This document shows positions 10,591-23,098 of a stretch of DNA of 64,000 bases, piece after piece. The DNA lies in NCBI RefSeq assembly GCF_002234675.1, contig NC_019879.2, positions 24,733,855 to 24,797,854 on the forward strand. Direction: 5' to 3'. The notes below the pieces were generated by a model that worked only from the letters and a program-made list of their open reading frames with translations, ran no database searches and was not told the DNA's origin. This stretch comes from Oryzias latipes (Eukaryota; Chordata; Actinopteri; Beloniformes; Adrianichthyidae). A program made the translations under genes and the position numbers. Each line of letters starts with the position of its first letter. The stretch's first letter is position 1.

Positions 10591-12955
10591 GACATATTTT
10601 ACAGATGAAAAAGGTGGAACGCTCATCATGAAGGTCCTGCATAAACCTGGACTGATGAAAATGTCCCTTTCAATCACAAAAACGATCTTTTGTGTCCGGG
10701 AAGAACTTTCTTAAAAACGCTTGTGCAGATAAAACAACAGCTTTGTGGAAATTAAGTTGTTAATTTAAAAATGTGCGTTCTGAGCTGTTAATTCCTTTGT
10801 TTGAAATCACAGTAAATTATGTTTTATGGCTGAAAAGCTTAATTTGCTTTTATTCATCTCAGCATCTGAGTGCAGCTATTCTATTCTAGTGTTTAAGACA
10901 TTGAGTTTTTCTGTCTTCGGTTGAAATTGTTCGTTGGTAACAGAAATAGTCAGTTTTGATCTAAATAATCCAACTTTTTGAACAGTTTCAGTAGCATTAA
11001 GCTCTGGTTCTCCAGGTTCACCTGATTAGTGGAAGACACAAAGGATGTGAAAGCATTGCACTTTGTCACAAAGATGTGAGACAGGACTTTTTTCTAAACA
11101 TGTTTTCACTGTTCCTCTTCTTTTTTATGTTCCTTTTGTTTTATTAATTATATTTTGTATACAATTTTCAATGTCATATTAAATTAAGTTGCTCTAAACC
11201 AAGTTGACCATATTGAAGAATAATAACCCCATACTGCACATAGCTATTTATTTCTTTTTCAGTGTCAACACTGCTTTTTTCACTCATTTTTAAACTCTGT
11301 TTAATGTTTTCCTTTTTTTTTATACTCAAGCAAAAAAAAGCGCTGATCAAAGAACTGCATATGAAAATATAAATAATTAAAACAGTATTTGCAAAATTAA
11401 TTTTGTTGTGTTTAAAATACACACAAGAACTGTTACACACATTCATACATATATATATATATATACACACTTCCTTATTATCCAGTGAGCGGCAGTTTTG
11501 TGGGTGGAAATGCCTTGTTGACGTCAGAGGAGAACGGCCAGACTGGTTCCAGCTGGCATAAAGGCAACAGTAACTCAAAAAAACCACTGGTTACAACTGA
11601 GGTCTGCAGAAGAGCATCTCTGAACACAACACGGCCAGCCTCGAGTCAGAAGGGCCACAGCAGCTGAATACCGCACCGGGTGTCACTTCTGACCGGACAA
11701 TAGAAGATCCTCTCTCCAGATGACCTCCCAGTCTCCTTGATCATTTTACGTGTAGATGTTCAGTCATCTGGGAATTCCTCCTGATCTTCGAGCTCGTCCT
11801 TAAAAATCATAAGCACTTTCCCTTTTACAACTTCCACCACTTATCTGTCTTCTTCATCTTCGTCACCTCTAGAGTCATCCTCACACCACCATCTAAGCCG
11901 TCTACGCTATACTCTCCACTGCTCCATATAAAAAGGACACTCCCTGGTTTCAGGAGGAGTCATGTGGTAATTTAGGTGCATTTCTATCTCTAGAGTGTGA
12001 AATTGGGTTTAATATCAAACACTCTTTACTAAAAAAGTTAGAAACAAAAAAATTGAAAAGGTTAAATTATTTAAACTTACTAATAAATGTGAGTGCTTCT
12101 CCCTCCATTGCTAAATGTCACAGTTTTCCCTGCTGCACAGGAGCAGTCATTCTCCCCAAATTTTACCGCTCAGCTCTTTGACACCTGGACTATTCCTAAA
12201 ACATTCGTGCAGTTCTCTGTGTGTCCATTATAGTCCTTGTGTTGCTCTCCTTTTTCTGCAAAAATCTGTCCACTGCTCTCATTTCAGTTCTCTTAGCAAA
12301 GTCCATCATTCTGCATTCCTAAATGCCAAACATTTGTTTTTCTGTTTGAACTTTGGCACATTACAAAACATGGCTAAAATAGACATGATTTAAACAGAAT
12401 TTCGGAGTAATTACAATCAGAGGAAACAAGAAATGAATAAAATAATAAAAACAACTACTAATTAATTTGATAAAAAAGACAAATGAGAAGAAAAGGGAAA
12501 ACAAATCATACGTTTCTTTCAAAATAAAGGTAAAATGTTCCTTTTTTTGGCCCCTTAAGCAGTTTCAGTGATTTTAAATATATTCTGAATTCAATATATT
12601 TTGAATATACTAAAATTGATGGGAAGTTTTGCATATATTTATATTTACATATATTAAATTTGGCAAGACATAGAATCATGTTTTTGCAGATTTCTCCTAT
12701 TTTGATTTTAATAATGAAACAAAAGATGATACTGTCTAATGTTTTAATATAAAATGTTTTCATATATATTTATGAAATTACATCAAACAAGACAAAACAA
12801 ACAGGATATGGAAAGAAAAAGACTTTCAATCATAAACATTAAAATGCTCAGTATATCATATAACAGAATATTTCCGAGGCGGTTTACTTTGCTTTAATGA
12901 CTTCTTTTTATATTTATTTTAATGTACAACGTATATTACAATTTAAAATTTGAAC
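10591..12955. other. Intergenic region between morc3 and chaf1b
   Basis: AT-rich, with a short AT/AC repeat near 11449-11470. A 60-codon frame at 11485-11667 shows no family match. The stretch 11690-11930 is pyrimidine-rich and resembles a LINE 3' tail, without proof. No gene is seen. Confidence 0.6.
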
Positions 12956-12959
12956 ATCC

Positions 12960-13090
12960 GGGTCCACCCATTTGAGTACTTCCGTCTTTTGCCCCGCCCA
13001 TCCCTTACAATCACTTCCTTGACCGGAAGTTTTGAATGAATTGTACGCGGGAAAGTCTCTCAGGCAGCTTCTTTCATACACCCGTGCAGG
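12960..13090 (+). promoter_or_regulatory. chaf1b promoter and first non-coding exon
   Basis: A local rise in GC holds a GC box CCCCGCCC at 12992-12999, an inverted ETS site CACTTCC at 13012-13018 and an ETS site ACCGGAAGT at 13022-13030, with no TATA box nearby. This fits a housekeeping or cell-cycle promoter. A donor CAG|GTAAAA at 13089/13090 ends a likely 5' UTR exon, which would splice to the acceptor at 13413 just ahead of the start codon exon. Confidence 0.65.
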
Positions 13091-13445
13091 TAAAAGACTA
13101 ACTCGGTCAAATCTTTGTTATTGTCCAAAAATAAAATGATACAACTTTTTAGCATGTGTTTCGTTTACCTTAAAAGCTAACAGCAGGTCATAAAATAATA
13201 TTTTTTTGACGTGACGTCTGTCTACTTTAGACACCCAAGGCAGGAGGAACCGCTAAAGTTTAAGCTAACCGTTGTAGCTTTTGGCTAAAGTGACAAAAAC
13301 AAACACATATATTCCTTTCCTGTCCCCTTAATTTGTCCTATTTGCAGTTGTAACTATTTCATGTGTTATTAATAAGATTTTTTTAAGAAAAAAAAACTTT
13401 TTTGTCCTCAAAGGTCTGTTTGCCTCTGAAAGTGCGAGAAAAAAA

Positions 13446-16400
13446 ATGAAAGTGGTAACGTGTGAAATAGCCTGGCACAACAAAGAGCCTGTCTACAGTT
13501 TGGACTTTCAGCACAGCACGGATGGACGCATACACCGCCTGGCCACAGCTGGAGTGGACACCACCGTCAGGGTGAGTGGAGGAGAAGCCCCAGGATGGTT
13601 TGGATGTAACATTAAGATGCAAGAAAATATGGATATTAATGTACAAGTCTGTTTAGGGGACACCTTTCTGTTACAAACCTCTGAAATGTTTCTGATGCAA
13701 ACAATTCCACGGCTTTAAACCCCACAGACCTCACAGAGAACAGAGTAAACGCTCCTTTAGTGCCGTGTATTTGATCAGACCTTGACATAACCTGATGTTT
13801 CTGCAGCTCTGGCGGGCGGACATGGGTCCGGACGGGAAGGCCGTGGTGGACTTCCTGTCAAACCTGGCTAGACACACAAAAGCTGTCAATGTGGTTCGTT
13901 TCAGCCCCAATGGAGATCTCCTCGCTTCTGGAGGAGATGGTATGAATATTATGTAGTTTATTATTTCAAACATGTTATAGTTTAACAGTAGATAAATGGA
14001 TACACTCGCTGATAACTATAGGCAGTCATCCAAAAGAGTCTCTGTTTGACAGAACTTAAAAAAAGATAAACATGTTTGAAAGGGAGATGAGCAGAAGCTG
14101 TAGGTTATTTAAACCTACTCTCTTATACTAATTCAACTTTGATAACAAAAATATGATAATGAACTGTTTGTTTTGTTTGTTATGCAGATGCTGCAATTCT
14201 TTTATGGAAGCTGAACGACACGAAGGAGCCAGAGCAAGCTCCCGTGTTCCAAGAGGATGAAGATGCTCTGCTCAACAAGGAGAGCTGGTCTGTGGTCAAA
14301 ACACTGAGGTACACATGCAGAGAAGTTTGACTCTTTATTTATATTTGGTTGAATCTGTTTGTTTTTAGCACCAAATGTTTAAAGTCCCCCTCGGATCATA
14401 TTTTGATCTATTTTAAAAGCAATCCCAGTGGTCTTTTAATTATGATGATGCTGTTTTTAGCCAAACACCCGGCATTTTCTAGGACATAGTTTCTGCAGAG
14501 TGGCAGGACTGTTGGTGTGGAACAACCCACCTCTTCTTTCCATCACCCATAATTGAGAGCTCACAGTTTACACGCTTTGCCGCTAACTTGCAGCCCCACA
14601 CACCCCCAGCCTAACATGAGCGGTGGAACAAAATTGGCGAGTAATATTTGCGCTACCCAGCTGTACAGTTTTGAGTCAGATTCCAGCTCAAACGACTTAT
14701 TTTGTGGGGGGCAAAAAGTGATCTAAACCGAAAAAATAAGAATAAAGTACCAAAAACTGATTGAATATTTATTTATTTTGTAAATGACCATGATATAGAC
14801 GGGATAATGGCCTTCGAAGTGTGCATTATCAACAGTAACGCACCGCACGAAAGCAACTGTTTGACGTGAAGTTCAGGCTTCCACGGCGTGCGTTCGTTTT
14901 TGCTTCTAAGGCACTTTTCGTCTTCCATTATAACTGTTACACAATCAATGCAATGACCGTCATTAATGCTTAAGGGAAAAAAAGGTCTCAGTTAGACTAA
15001 ACCAAAAATACACATGTTTGAAAAGTAGATGGGCAGACGCCAATGCTGACTGAATATTACCCCTTTATCTATTTTTCATAGTACTTTTAAAGCACATGAA
15101 CACAGTCAAATACTAAATAGATAGAATGTATTCACAAAAATCTTTTCAGATTTTTGGTTTCTCTGGCTATATTAAGTCTTGCACAAAATTTGACAGAAGT
15201 TAAGCGTTTGCACCAACAACCCGTGTCCTACTGTGGCCTCTTTGTGCCACAAACTGACGTCATGTCTTCTTCAAAAAATGAAGTAGAGACTGTAAATGCT
15301 ATCCCAACCCCACATTTCTTGTTCCCATAAATGAATTTTCTTTTGTTCCCAGGGGTCACATAGAGGATGTGTACGACGTCTGCTGGACGAGGAATGGGAA
15401 CTTCATGGTGTCGGGGTCTGTCGACAACACAGCTATCATGTGGGACGTCAGTAAAGGTTTGTTTCTGCGCGTTTCACACATGATTACATTTCTGTTCAAT
15501 TACAGTACCTGCTTTTCTTTTCTTTAGGACAGAAGTTGTGTATCCTAAATGATCACAAGAGCTATGTGCAGGGTGTGACCTGGGATCCTCTGGGACAGTA
15601 TGTCGCCACTCTCAGCTGCGACAGGTGAACGTCTGGATTCAACCTCAGGAAAATATCCGCTGTCAGTAGGATGTGATCAGGCTGAAGATGTTTTTTGTTT
15701 TCTTTCAGGGTCTTGCGTGTCTACAGCACCCACACTAAGAAAAAGGCCGTCACTGTCAGTAAAATGAGCTCAGGACAGCCGGCAGAGGGGGGCGAGGTCA
15801 GTCGCATTTTAGCCTCTGATGTTCTTAATTTGGTATTTTGAGTCCAAAACTAAATTTAAGTAAGAAACAAAATGAAATGAAACAACACGACTGTGTTCTC
15901 TGTCCCTTTTGTGCCTGTGAAGTCACTGGGTTGTCATTATTCAGGCAAAGCAGTACAGAATGTTCCAAGACGACAGCATGAGGTCCTTCTTTCGCCGTCT
16001 TTCCTTCACGCCAGACGGCTCGTTTCTTATTACACCAGGTAAACCCACTCGGAGGACGAAAATTCTGTTTTGGTGTTTTTTAACATGTTCTTGTGGCATT
16101 TTTCTGATATTGGAGGGCAAATGCTAAGAAAATGAAGCAGAAAATAAAACTTCTGACTATTTCTTAATCAATTTTTTGTGAATCTGGAGCAGGCTCAAAA
16201 ATGCAGCTGGGAAAAATGGTGTTTGTCATGTATAAAATGCGTTGGACAGGTCCATCTTTGCTCGCCATTTTTTTGCACCAATAATGTTAGGTTGGGAGTG
16301 TGATGGGCTGTACGCTAGAGGGGGAGAGTGTAAACAAAGGGATGATGGGAAATGAGCGCAGCCTTACTCCCCGTCACAACTCAGAGGTGAATTTGTAATG

Positions 16401-19400
16401 AACTCCAGCCGCTCTGCAGAAACTATGTCCTAGAAAATGACAGGTTTTCTGATTTGGGCTAACAAGAGGATAATCAAAAGACCACAGGGAACGCTTTTAC
16501 AGTAGATCAAAATGTTGGAGAGGGTCTTTAAACTTGAAAAGTTTCATTTTTTTTACTCCATAAAAGTATTGTTTCTGGATTTTTTTATTTTTTGCAGCTG
16601 GATGTGTGGAAGTTGGAGAAAACATCATTAACACCACCTACATCTTTTCCAGAAAAAGTCTGAAAAGGTGAAGTCTTGTGTCTTTTTATTTTGTTTTTTT
16701 TTTGTCTTTCAATCTTAACCTTGACATAGAATTGATATATTCTGACTCATGGATATATATATATTCCCTGCTTGTCCTGTTTAGGCCCGTTGCCCACTTG
16801 CCGTGTCCATCTAAAGCTACGCTGGCCGTGCGCTGCTGCCCCGTTTACTTTGAGCTCAGAACCAAAAAGGGAGAAGGCAAGGACAGATGGAAGAAACATT
16901 GATAACAGAGCAAATATTTGCTTTTATTTTTGGTTAAAATATTCCTCACTAAATGCCTCCTTTCTTCTGCAGATGGATCTATCCAGGATCTTCCTAATTT
17001 ATTCAAGCTTCCCTACCGGATGGTGTTTGCCGTGGCCTCGGAGGACTCCATCTTCCTGTACGACACGCAGCAGAGCCTTCCGTTCGGCCTGGTGTCAAAC
17101 ATCCACTACCACACACTCAGTGACCTGTCATGGTAAACAACTTCTTTATGTCCATTTTTAATCATTCTAACCGTTTTCAGAGCCAGAAATCCGAGCGGGA
17201 TGATGCTAACCCCCCCCCCCCCTCAGTGTCCTGGTGTGTCTGTCTCCATCATGCAACTTTTTTCACTTCCAGTTTCAGATCCTGCTGTCATTTCTTTGGG
17301 GAGACTCGGCTTTTAAACAAAAATTCTGGTTTTCTGTTATAAATCCAATAAATTATTCAGTTTTCTTCAAAAAAACAAACAAATCTATAAATGCAGAAGA
17401 GTGCAGCTTCTTGTTCTGAAACACTTGTTGTCATGTCGTCATCCTAGAGTCGCCCACGAACACAAACAATAAACTTTTGCAAAGATGGATGTGCATACTC
17501 TTTAAAGTTTAAGCTGATCATCGCTAGCTCTGCAGAGAAAATGGGTGTGTGTGTTAGTCTGGGGGCGGGGCTGGCTGCGCAGACTCTTCCTGGAAGGGGC
17601 GGTTCCCCCATGTCAATAGGTATGAGCATCCCAGTCAGTCTCAGGGATTGGGAGGGTCTGGTTTTTAGAGGAATACTCAGAAATGTGTGAACAGATCAAA
17701 ATACCACTTTGGGGTTGTTTTTCGTGAGGAATGAACATTATAATACACTTCAAAACTCAAAACGTTGATTCTGCATGATGTTCCTTCAATCCATGGTGTG
17801 ACATTGTGTGAAAAACTGATCCGTAAACTGATCTGTTAAAATTTAGCATCACTAAAACAATCGTCCTGACACAAAACTTCACAACTTCTTTTTTGTTTTT
17901 ACCATTTTAGTTATTTTTATGCAGAAAACATTCAATTAATGTGAGAAACTGATATTTTTTCATGGCAGTCTGCTTTTATAAATCCTATAAAGATGCTCAA
18001 TTATTTTTTATTGTCTGTGTTTTTATCATGTTTTACTGAGAAGCACTTTGTGATTTTTATCTTAATAGGTGCTATACAAATAGAGTTTATTAAGTTTATT
18101 ATTATTTACTTTTTGTTTGGTCCTGTCTGACCCCTCCAGGTCTGCTGATGGTTCCTTCCTGGCCGTGTCCTCCACAGACGGTTACTGCTCCTTCCTGTCA
18201 TTCTCTCCTGGGGAGCTGGGTACTCCCCTCAAAGAGCCCCCCACCTTAGAGGACTTTGTCCCAAACAGTAGTGAGAAGAAAGGGAAGAAACCCGCAGCAC
18301 CCAAGAACTCCCCGCCTTCATCCCAGCCCGCAAATTCCTCCCCTAAAGTGAGCAAAGACGCCCCCTCCTCGACTCCCTCGGAGGAGAAGAAGGCCACGCC
18401 GAAGGGCGTGTTGAAGCCGCAGCCGCGCAGGATCACCCTCAACACGCTGGAGGGGTGGGGCAAACGCAGCCCCCCCAAAGCTCCCGCTGCACCGGGACAG
18501 CAGACGCCCAAATCTCCCTCTACTCCCCAAAACTCCCCCGCAAACAAGCCACAGATAACGCCCCTCAACCCCTCCACCCCAAAGGTGCCCAACAGTGCTG
18601 CACCCACCACCCCGAAAGTTACCCCGAAGGGACCGACACCCAGGTGAAGGCGCCGCTTCTTTTTCCAAAACCTACACGGTTCTTTGCTTTTTTACATTTT
18701 CACCAACAGTGCATTCATCTGCAAATTCACACGTCTGAAACCAACGGCAGAAAACATTCCCTGCCCTGGTTTTTGTTTTTTAGCACATTTTATTCTGTAA
18801 AATTGAGATATAACAAAATTAAGCTTTACAATGAAAAAAACAAAACAATTTTGGAATAAAACACAAAAGAGAGAAACTGCAGAAGATCCATAAAGTCCAG
18901 AACCTCAGGATCTTCTGACCTCATGTGGAGGTTTAGATGTTCTGCAAAAGGAGAGCAGAGGACGAACAAACACCTCAGCCTGGACTTTAGTTTTTAAACT
19001 CATTTTGACTATCAAAGAATGACAAAATGTCCCGTAAATAAGAGCTTTTCCCGCTTTATTTTAAGAAATTATTACTTTTTTAATATCTTATAGTAGTTCA
19101 CAGTTTACAACATTTTTCTTTCAGCCGAAAGAAAAATAAAATAAATGAAATTAAAAGACGTCTTGAAGTATAAGAAAAATGCTATCTAATAGTAATTTAA
19201 AATTAACATTTCATAGAAATTTAATAACTGTTTAAAATGAGAAAAAAACAAAATATAATTTTAAAAGTTTTGGAGTTTAAAACTATAAAAAATACAGAAT
19301 GTTTAAACATAAAACTATTTCCAATAAGGGTTCTCATTTTTCTCTTTTAATTTGCGACAGCAGTGTGTAAAATGCACAGGTACTAACTAAAGACACAGAT

Positions 19401-20759
19401 ACAAATAAGATGCTCTTGATGACTTATTTTGTGTGTTAAAATTGTTGTTGAAAGTGTGGCTAAATATTTGTATTCATATAGAAATCCTTAAATGTGTTTT
19501 TTTTCCTGCCTCCAGTGAGTTAAGCAGCTAATCTGATGCTTTTCATAGAAATAGTTAAGAGAAGAATAAGTTATATGCTAAACTGTGCATCTAAAAGCCA
19601 TTTAATGTAGCTTTAAATGAGATATCAGGGGGTTGTGGTGTTTTGGGGGGGGGGGTCACGTACTCCGCTCCGTTAGTGCAAACAAAGCCTGTCTGCTTTG
19701 AGGGGTCCGTTGGACCCCCCACTGCCAGCCCGAGCGCCACAATGGCTGTGCATGCTTTTGTCTTTAAAACCAGAGAAATGATGGCAGCAAAGCGGTTCAT
19801 GTTTGACTGTGTGAACTCTTTGTTTACAGGAGAGTTTCTCTGACTCCGGTTGCGCCGCGATCTCCAAGTGTGGCTTCACTTTTTCAGGCTCCTTCCTCCA
19901 CAGAAAAGGCTAAACATGGTTGGTTCTGATCGTTTCTGAACATTTGATTGGAATGGAATGTGTCTTTTTAAGTTATCCTCAAACATGTAATTGTAGTTTC
20001 TGTTAAATAAGACCAGATACTCTACTATGTATTAATTCTCATAAGTAATAAATGTATTGGTTATTTTTACACTGCAAATATAACTTTATTGACTCACGTT
20101 GGGCTCTGAATTACGTAAATGCGTCAGATGATCACCGTCAGAATGGATCTGGTCGTGTGATTTCAGCGTTTAGATGCTGGTGTGTTTAAGGACCCACTCT
20201 GATGGAAATGCTTTTGTTTTTTACGTGTTCTGGTAGCATTTTTCTCTAATCATGGGGGACATGTATAAAGAAAATTATGCTTAAAATTGCATTTCTCTGT
20301 ATTTTTAAGTCAAATTGTTGTGAAGCAGGAGCACATGAACAAATGTTCAGAAAAAAATACACTAGGCGGGCTTCAAGCTCCAATGGGGAGAGGGGCGGTA
20401 TTGCTCTCAGCCCGCAACTCGGATGCAAATTTCCAATAAACGTTGCCGCTCTGCCAAAACGATATCCATGCTTTTGGCTAAAAACGGCATAATCATAACT
20501 GAAAGACCTCTGGACAGATCAAAAGAGGATTGCTGTGGGACTTTAAGGTCTCTGCATGTGTTTGTGTTTGATCGTTTTGCACACATCACTGCGTCACACA
20601 TCAACACTGCACAGAAACTGTTTTCTGACATTTTCCTGTCCCTCAACAGAGCGGCCCTCCCCGCCCACCGATCCGGTGTGCCAGCCCCCAGAATCCAAAA
20701 GGCCTAAAACCGCCGACGCTCCGGAAAAAGAAAAGGACGCCGCCGTCGGCAAAGATTAA
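13446..20759 (+). CDS. chaf1b: Chromatin assembly factor 1 subunit B (p60), complete, 13 coding exons
   Basis: CAF-1 deposits newly made H3-H4 onto replicating DNA; this subunit is a WD40 propeller with a disordered tail that binds ASF1 (family knowledge). Exons: 13446-13571, 13807-13939, 14188-14308, 15353-15456, 15528-15624, 15709-15796, 15945-16038, 16598-16667, 16785-16876, 16973-17132, 18140-18643, 19830-19918, 20650-20759. All joins keep phase and give 595 residues; the human protein is 559. The N-terminus [20 protein letters not shown] is almost that of human CHAF1B. WD-repeat signatures include [40 protein letters not shown] and [19 protein letters not shown]. The [12 protein letters not shown] and [17 protein letters not shown] blocks are also kept. 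The tail is rich in Pro, Ser and Lys, with [11 protein letters not shown] as in the B-domain region, and ends in KRPKT-like basic sequence. The ATG is the first in its exon, 32 bases after the acceptor. One intron uses a GC donor. Confidence 0.96.
14382..14700 (-). repeat. Inverted-repeat MITE family B, diverged copy in chaf1b intron
   Basis: Shares TTTTGATCTATTTT, GTGGTCTTTTAATTATGATG and TTCTAGGACATAGTTTCTGC, plus an AAAATTGGCGAG block, with the copies at 16050, 20188, 21219, 51705, 54704, 56996 and 62872. It is inverted relative to the full copy at 54704. Confidence 0.65.
14701..15352 (+). other. Rest of chaf1b intron 14309-15352
   Basis: AT-rich intronic DNA; no exon or repeat was recognised. 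Confidence 0.55.
16050..16533 (+). repeat. MITE family B, copy in chaf1b intron
   Basis: Starts with a diverged TCGGAGGACGAAAATT, then TTTTTTAACATGTTCTTGTGGC. It ends TCAAAATGTTGGAGAGGGTC followed by TTTAAA. It also carries the CTGTACGCTAGAGGGGGAG and GGGATGATGGGAAATGAG segments seen in other copies. Confidence 0.7.
16877..16972 (+). other. chaf1b: GC-AG intron in chaf1b
   Basis: The exon ends GAAG and the intron begins GCAAGG; the acceptor is CTTCTGCAG. No GT lies where a donor is needed. Only this join gives G|AT GGA TCT in frame ([22 protein letters not shown]), matching the CHAF1B family. Confidence 0.85.
17133..18139 (+). other. chaf1b intron with repeat family C
   Basis: A 1.0 kb GT-AG intron. 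It has a C11-12 run at about 17210-17222 and repeat family C at about 17450-17760. The remainder is AT-rich with no exon. Confidence 0.6.
17450..17760 (-). repeat. Interspersed repeat family C, copy 2 (inverted)
   Basis: Reverse complement of the block at about 1425-1690. It contains AGACTCTTCCTGGAAGGGG and TTTAGAGGAATACTCAGAAA. Boundaries are approximate. Confidence 0.7.
18644..19829 (+). other. chaf1b intron, AT-rich
   Basis: A 1.19 kb GT-AG intron. A G-run lies near 19645-19655. No exon or recognised repeat was found. Confidence 0.6.
19919..20649 (+). other. Last chaf1b intron
   Basis: GT-AG intron (ATG|GTTGGT to CTCAACAG) that contains a MITE family B copy at about 20188-20553. Confidence 0.7.
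20188..20553 (+). repeat. MITE family B, copy in last chaf1b intron
   Basis: Begins AAGGACCCACTCTGATGGAAA and ends CTGTGGGACTTTAAGG. Internal landmarks shared with the family are TTAAAATTGCATTTCT, TTGTTGTGAAGCAGGAGCA and ACTGAAAGACCTCTGG-like sequence. It is shorter than the 54704 copy. Confidence 0.7.
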
Positions 20760-20833
20760 CTTGCAGAAGCATCATTTGTGTTACAAGTTGTTATTTTTGT
20801 CTTTTGTCCTCCTGTGTATTATTTTTGACTGTC

Positions 20834-20839
20834 ATTAAA
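20834..20839 (+). terminator. chaf1b proximal poly(A) signal ATTAAA
   Basis: ATTAAA lies 75 bases downstream of the TAA stop. It is the second most common animal poly(A) hexamer. Confidence 0.5.
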
Positions 20840-20990
20840 GCTGACGTGCTCCTAAAAGTGTCAAGAAAAAGGGAAGATGAACCTGAACGTTAGAGCAAAA
20901 GAAGACGAGCACTTGAATGTTTGACATCAGAGGCTGATATTTGAGAGAAATCCTCCAGGTAACGAGTGTTTAACTGTTTATAAGCTTTCT

Positions 20991-20996
20991 AATAAA
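20991..20996 (+). terminator. chaf1b distal poly(A) signal AATAAA
   Basis: AATAAA followed by the GT-rich AGTCTGTTTCTCTC, about 230 bases after the stop. It is the likely main 3' end. Confidence 0.6.
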
Positions 20997-21218
20997 GTCT
21001 GTTTCTCTCATAGCTCTTGTGGAATTTGTTTGACCCTAAATGTTAAAGGAGCTTTATTCTGGAAATACTATTAGCTCCTAACGTTGCATAAATCAAACAC
21101 AATTTAAATAAATATGTTTACATATAACTCAGTTAAAATACCAACAAAAATAAACACATTGATTGGTATTAATCAATAAATAAGCAAGACTTTTTTTTAT
21201 GAATGTGTGACTCACGAT

Positions 21219-21575
21219 CTTAAAGACTCGCTCTGATCATCTTTTGATCTATGTTGAAAGTGTTCTTTATGATTATGGCATTTTTAGTATTCATTCATTA
21301 GTGTAGATTCATTAGTAAAGGTTTTTAGGACATAGTTTCTGCAGAGCAGCAGGACTTCTGTAAAATTTCACCTCTGAGTTGCGGGCGGGACCGTTGGTGC
21401 AGAGCAACCCCGCCCCCTTCGCTGAGCTGAACAGGGAGGTCGTGACCTGCCCAGTGTATCATTTTCTACGACACAAACTTAGAAAAACTTTTTTTCTATT
21501 TAAATGTCCAAAAATAATGCCACAAGAATACAAACCAAGGATTTTAATGGGATTGGGTTTTAAAGGCTGGTGGAG
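21219..21575 (-). repeat. MITE family B, copy downstream of chaf1b
   Basis: Starts CTTAAAGACTCGCTCTGATC and carries TTTAGGACATAGTTTCTGC and ACCTCTGAGTTGCGGGCGGG. It ends TTTTAAAGG near 21570. Inverted relative to the 54704 copy. Confidence 0.7.
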
Positions 21576-21819
21576 CCACTCTTGTCAGGATTAATCACGC
21601 TGACTTTTTCTGTCAAATGTTCTCCATCTTTTTCTGACACTGCTGCAGTGGTGTGAGGTCTGTGTGTTTGAGGTTCTCTGAAGATGCTGCAATTATTTTT
21701 CTCTGGTTTGGACCTTGACTCTTTGCATCACATTGATTTGTTTTTCTCTCGTAGATTTGCTGCTGCTGTTCTTGGGGGTGGTTTTCCTGCTCTCTGACCC
21801 AGATTCAGTCAGGCTTTAA

Positions 21820-22024
21820 CCCTTGTGCTATCTTAGATGACCCCACCCTTACATTGAAGTGTTCTCCCTACCATGACAAAGGTGGATAAACGTGAAAAGA
21901 TTTCATGTAATCCATGGACACCAGTGAAGATCACAAATCATTGAAGAAAAAAGGTTCAGCGCACTGTCTAGTGGGTCTAGATGACCCAACTCCCAACGTT
22001 AAAGTGCCTAGGATAGCACAAGGG
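21820..22024. mobile_element. TTAA-flanked piggyBac-like MITE, copy 1
   Basis: The outer TTAA at 21816-21819 is followed by CCCTTGTGCTATCTTAG. The other end is CTAGGATAGCACAAGGG, then TTAC (a mutated TTAA). The termini are near-exact inverted repeats of about 17 bp. Two more copies lie at 39843 and 59193. The TTAA target and CCC termini are typical of piggyBac; there is no coding capacity. Confidence 0.8.
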
Positions 22025-23005
22025 TTACGCATGTCGGGGGTTTGACAAACATCTTGCCGTTCCAACTGGTACATTTCTCAAAGTCTGGTTAAAAATCTGC
22101 TTTGTTTAATAACTTTTTGACCTGTTTTTTCTGGCATCATTTCCAAAATGAACATTAACATTAAAATCCATCTGATTATTAGCATTTTGCAGCTGTTTAT
22201 CCCCTTTACTTTGTTTTTTCAGTAGTTTAGAGAAAAAAAAATGTTGCATTATTATCAGGTTAATCCAGGTTTGAAAAATCCTATTTTTTTTCCTTAAAAG
22301 TCTTGAGTTGCTCACGTCAGCAGCAGTCAGGCAGTGGTTGAATCTTATTATCAGTTTGTCTCAAAGCAAAATCCAAATTCAGATGTGTTCAGATTATGAC
22401 GTTCCACTGATCCGTGTTGCTCTTTATGATCCAAGCTGGGTTTTTTTTTCAGTATTCAAACCTTTTACATAAAATTATCTTTCAAATGTGTGAACGGTTA
22501 AGCCGGGGTTTTTTGCAAAAGAGGGACAGATTTGGTGAGGTGGAAATGTGTGAGGGTCAACCATTCTTTGAACCATTTTAGCATTTTAAAGTTCAATTTA
22601 ATGCACATTTTATTGCGATGGCATACTTTTTATTTCTTCCTATAGAGCAAATGCATGGAAATAATTTTCTTTACCAAAATTACTGTCAATTTTTAGTACG
22701 TCTTGTCTGTTCGTGTCTCTTTATGGTGAATAATAAATTGTTATTTAGTCAACCACAATCAAGAATTTGTACGCAAATTGTGTTGGAGGCCGCATGTTAA
22801 TGATTTCATGACAAGAGGCTGCGGGCCTTTGGAAATGTGAACGCAGGCCGCATTTGGTCCGTGGGCCGGACTTTGGACAAGCCTGGGTTAAGCCAACCAA
22901 GACAGAAGTCTCCAAACAATATAAAATCTATTCTTTAACATGTTCTGTCAGGTCAGTTCTGTCTTTTATTTTATTTGATTGCATTTTACGTTATAAGCTA
23001 TTCAT

Positions 23006-23098
23006 AAATGTAGGCTACCTTCACCCAAGAGCAGCAGGGATAGGCTCCAGCGACCACATGTCTCCAAAAAGGGGATACAGCCGCTTAAAAAAATGAAT
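23006..23098 (-). repeat. Family E interspersed repeat fragment
   Basis: Reverse complement of the head of family E: contains AGCAGGGATAGGCTCCAGCG and ends AAAATGAATGGATGGG, matching the (CCAT)-TTTTC...GGAGCCTATC heads at 48583 and 48776. Confidence 0.65.

Noticed and set aside
11485..11667. 60-codon + strand frame MSGSFVGGNALL...
   Set aside because: Isolated, no family resemblance, next to AT/AC repeats, no promoter or poly(A) context.
18182..18668. Minus-strand frames of 142 and 116 codons
   Set aside because: Shadows of the Pro/Ser-rich chaf1b tail exon; GC-rich coding sequence leaves the opposite strand open.
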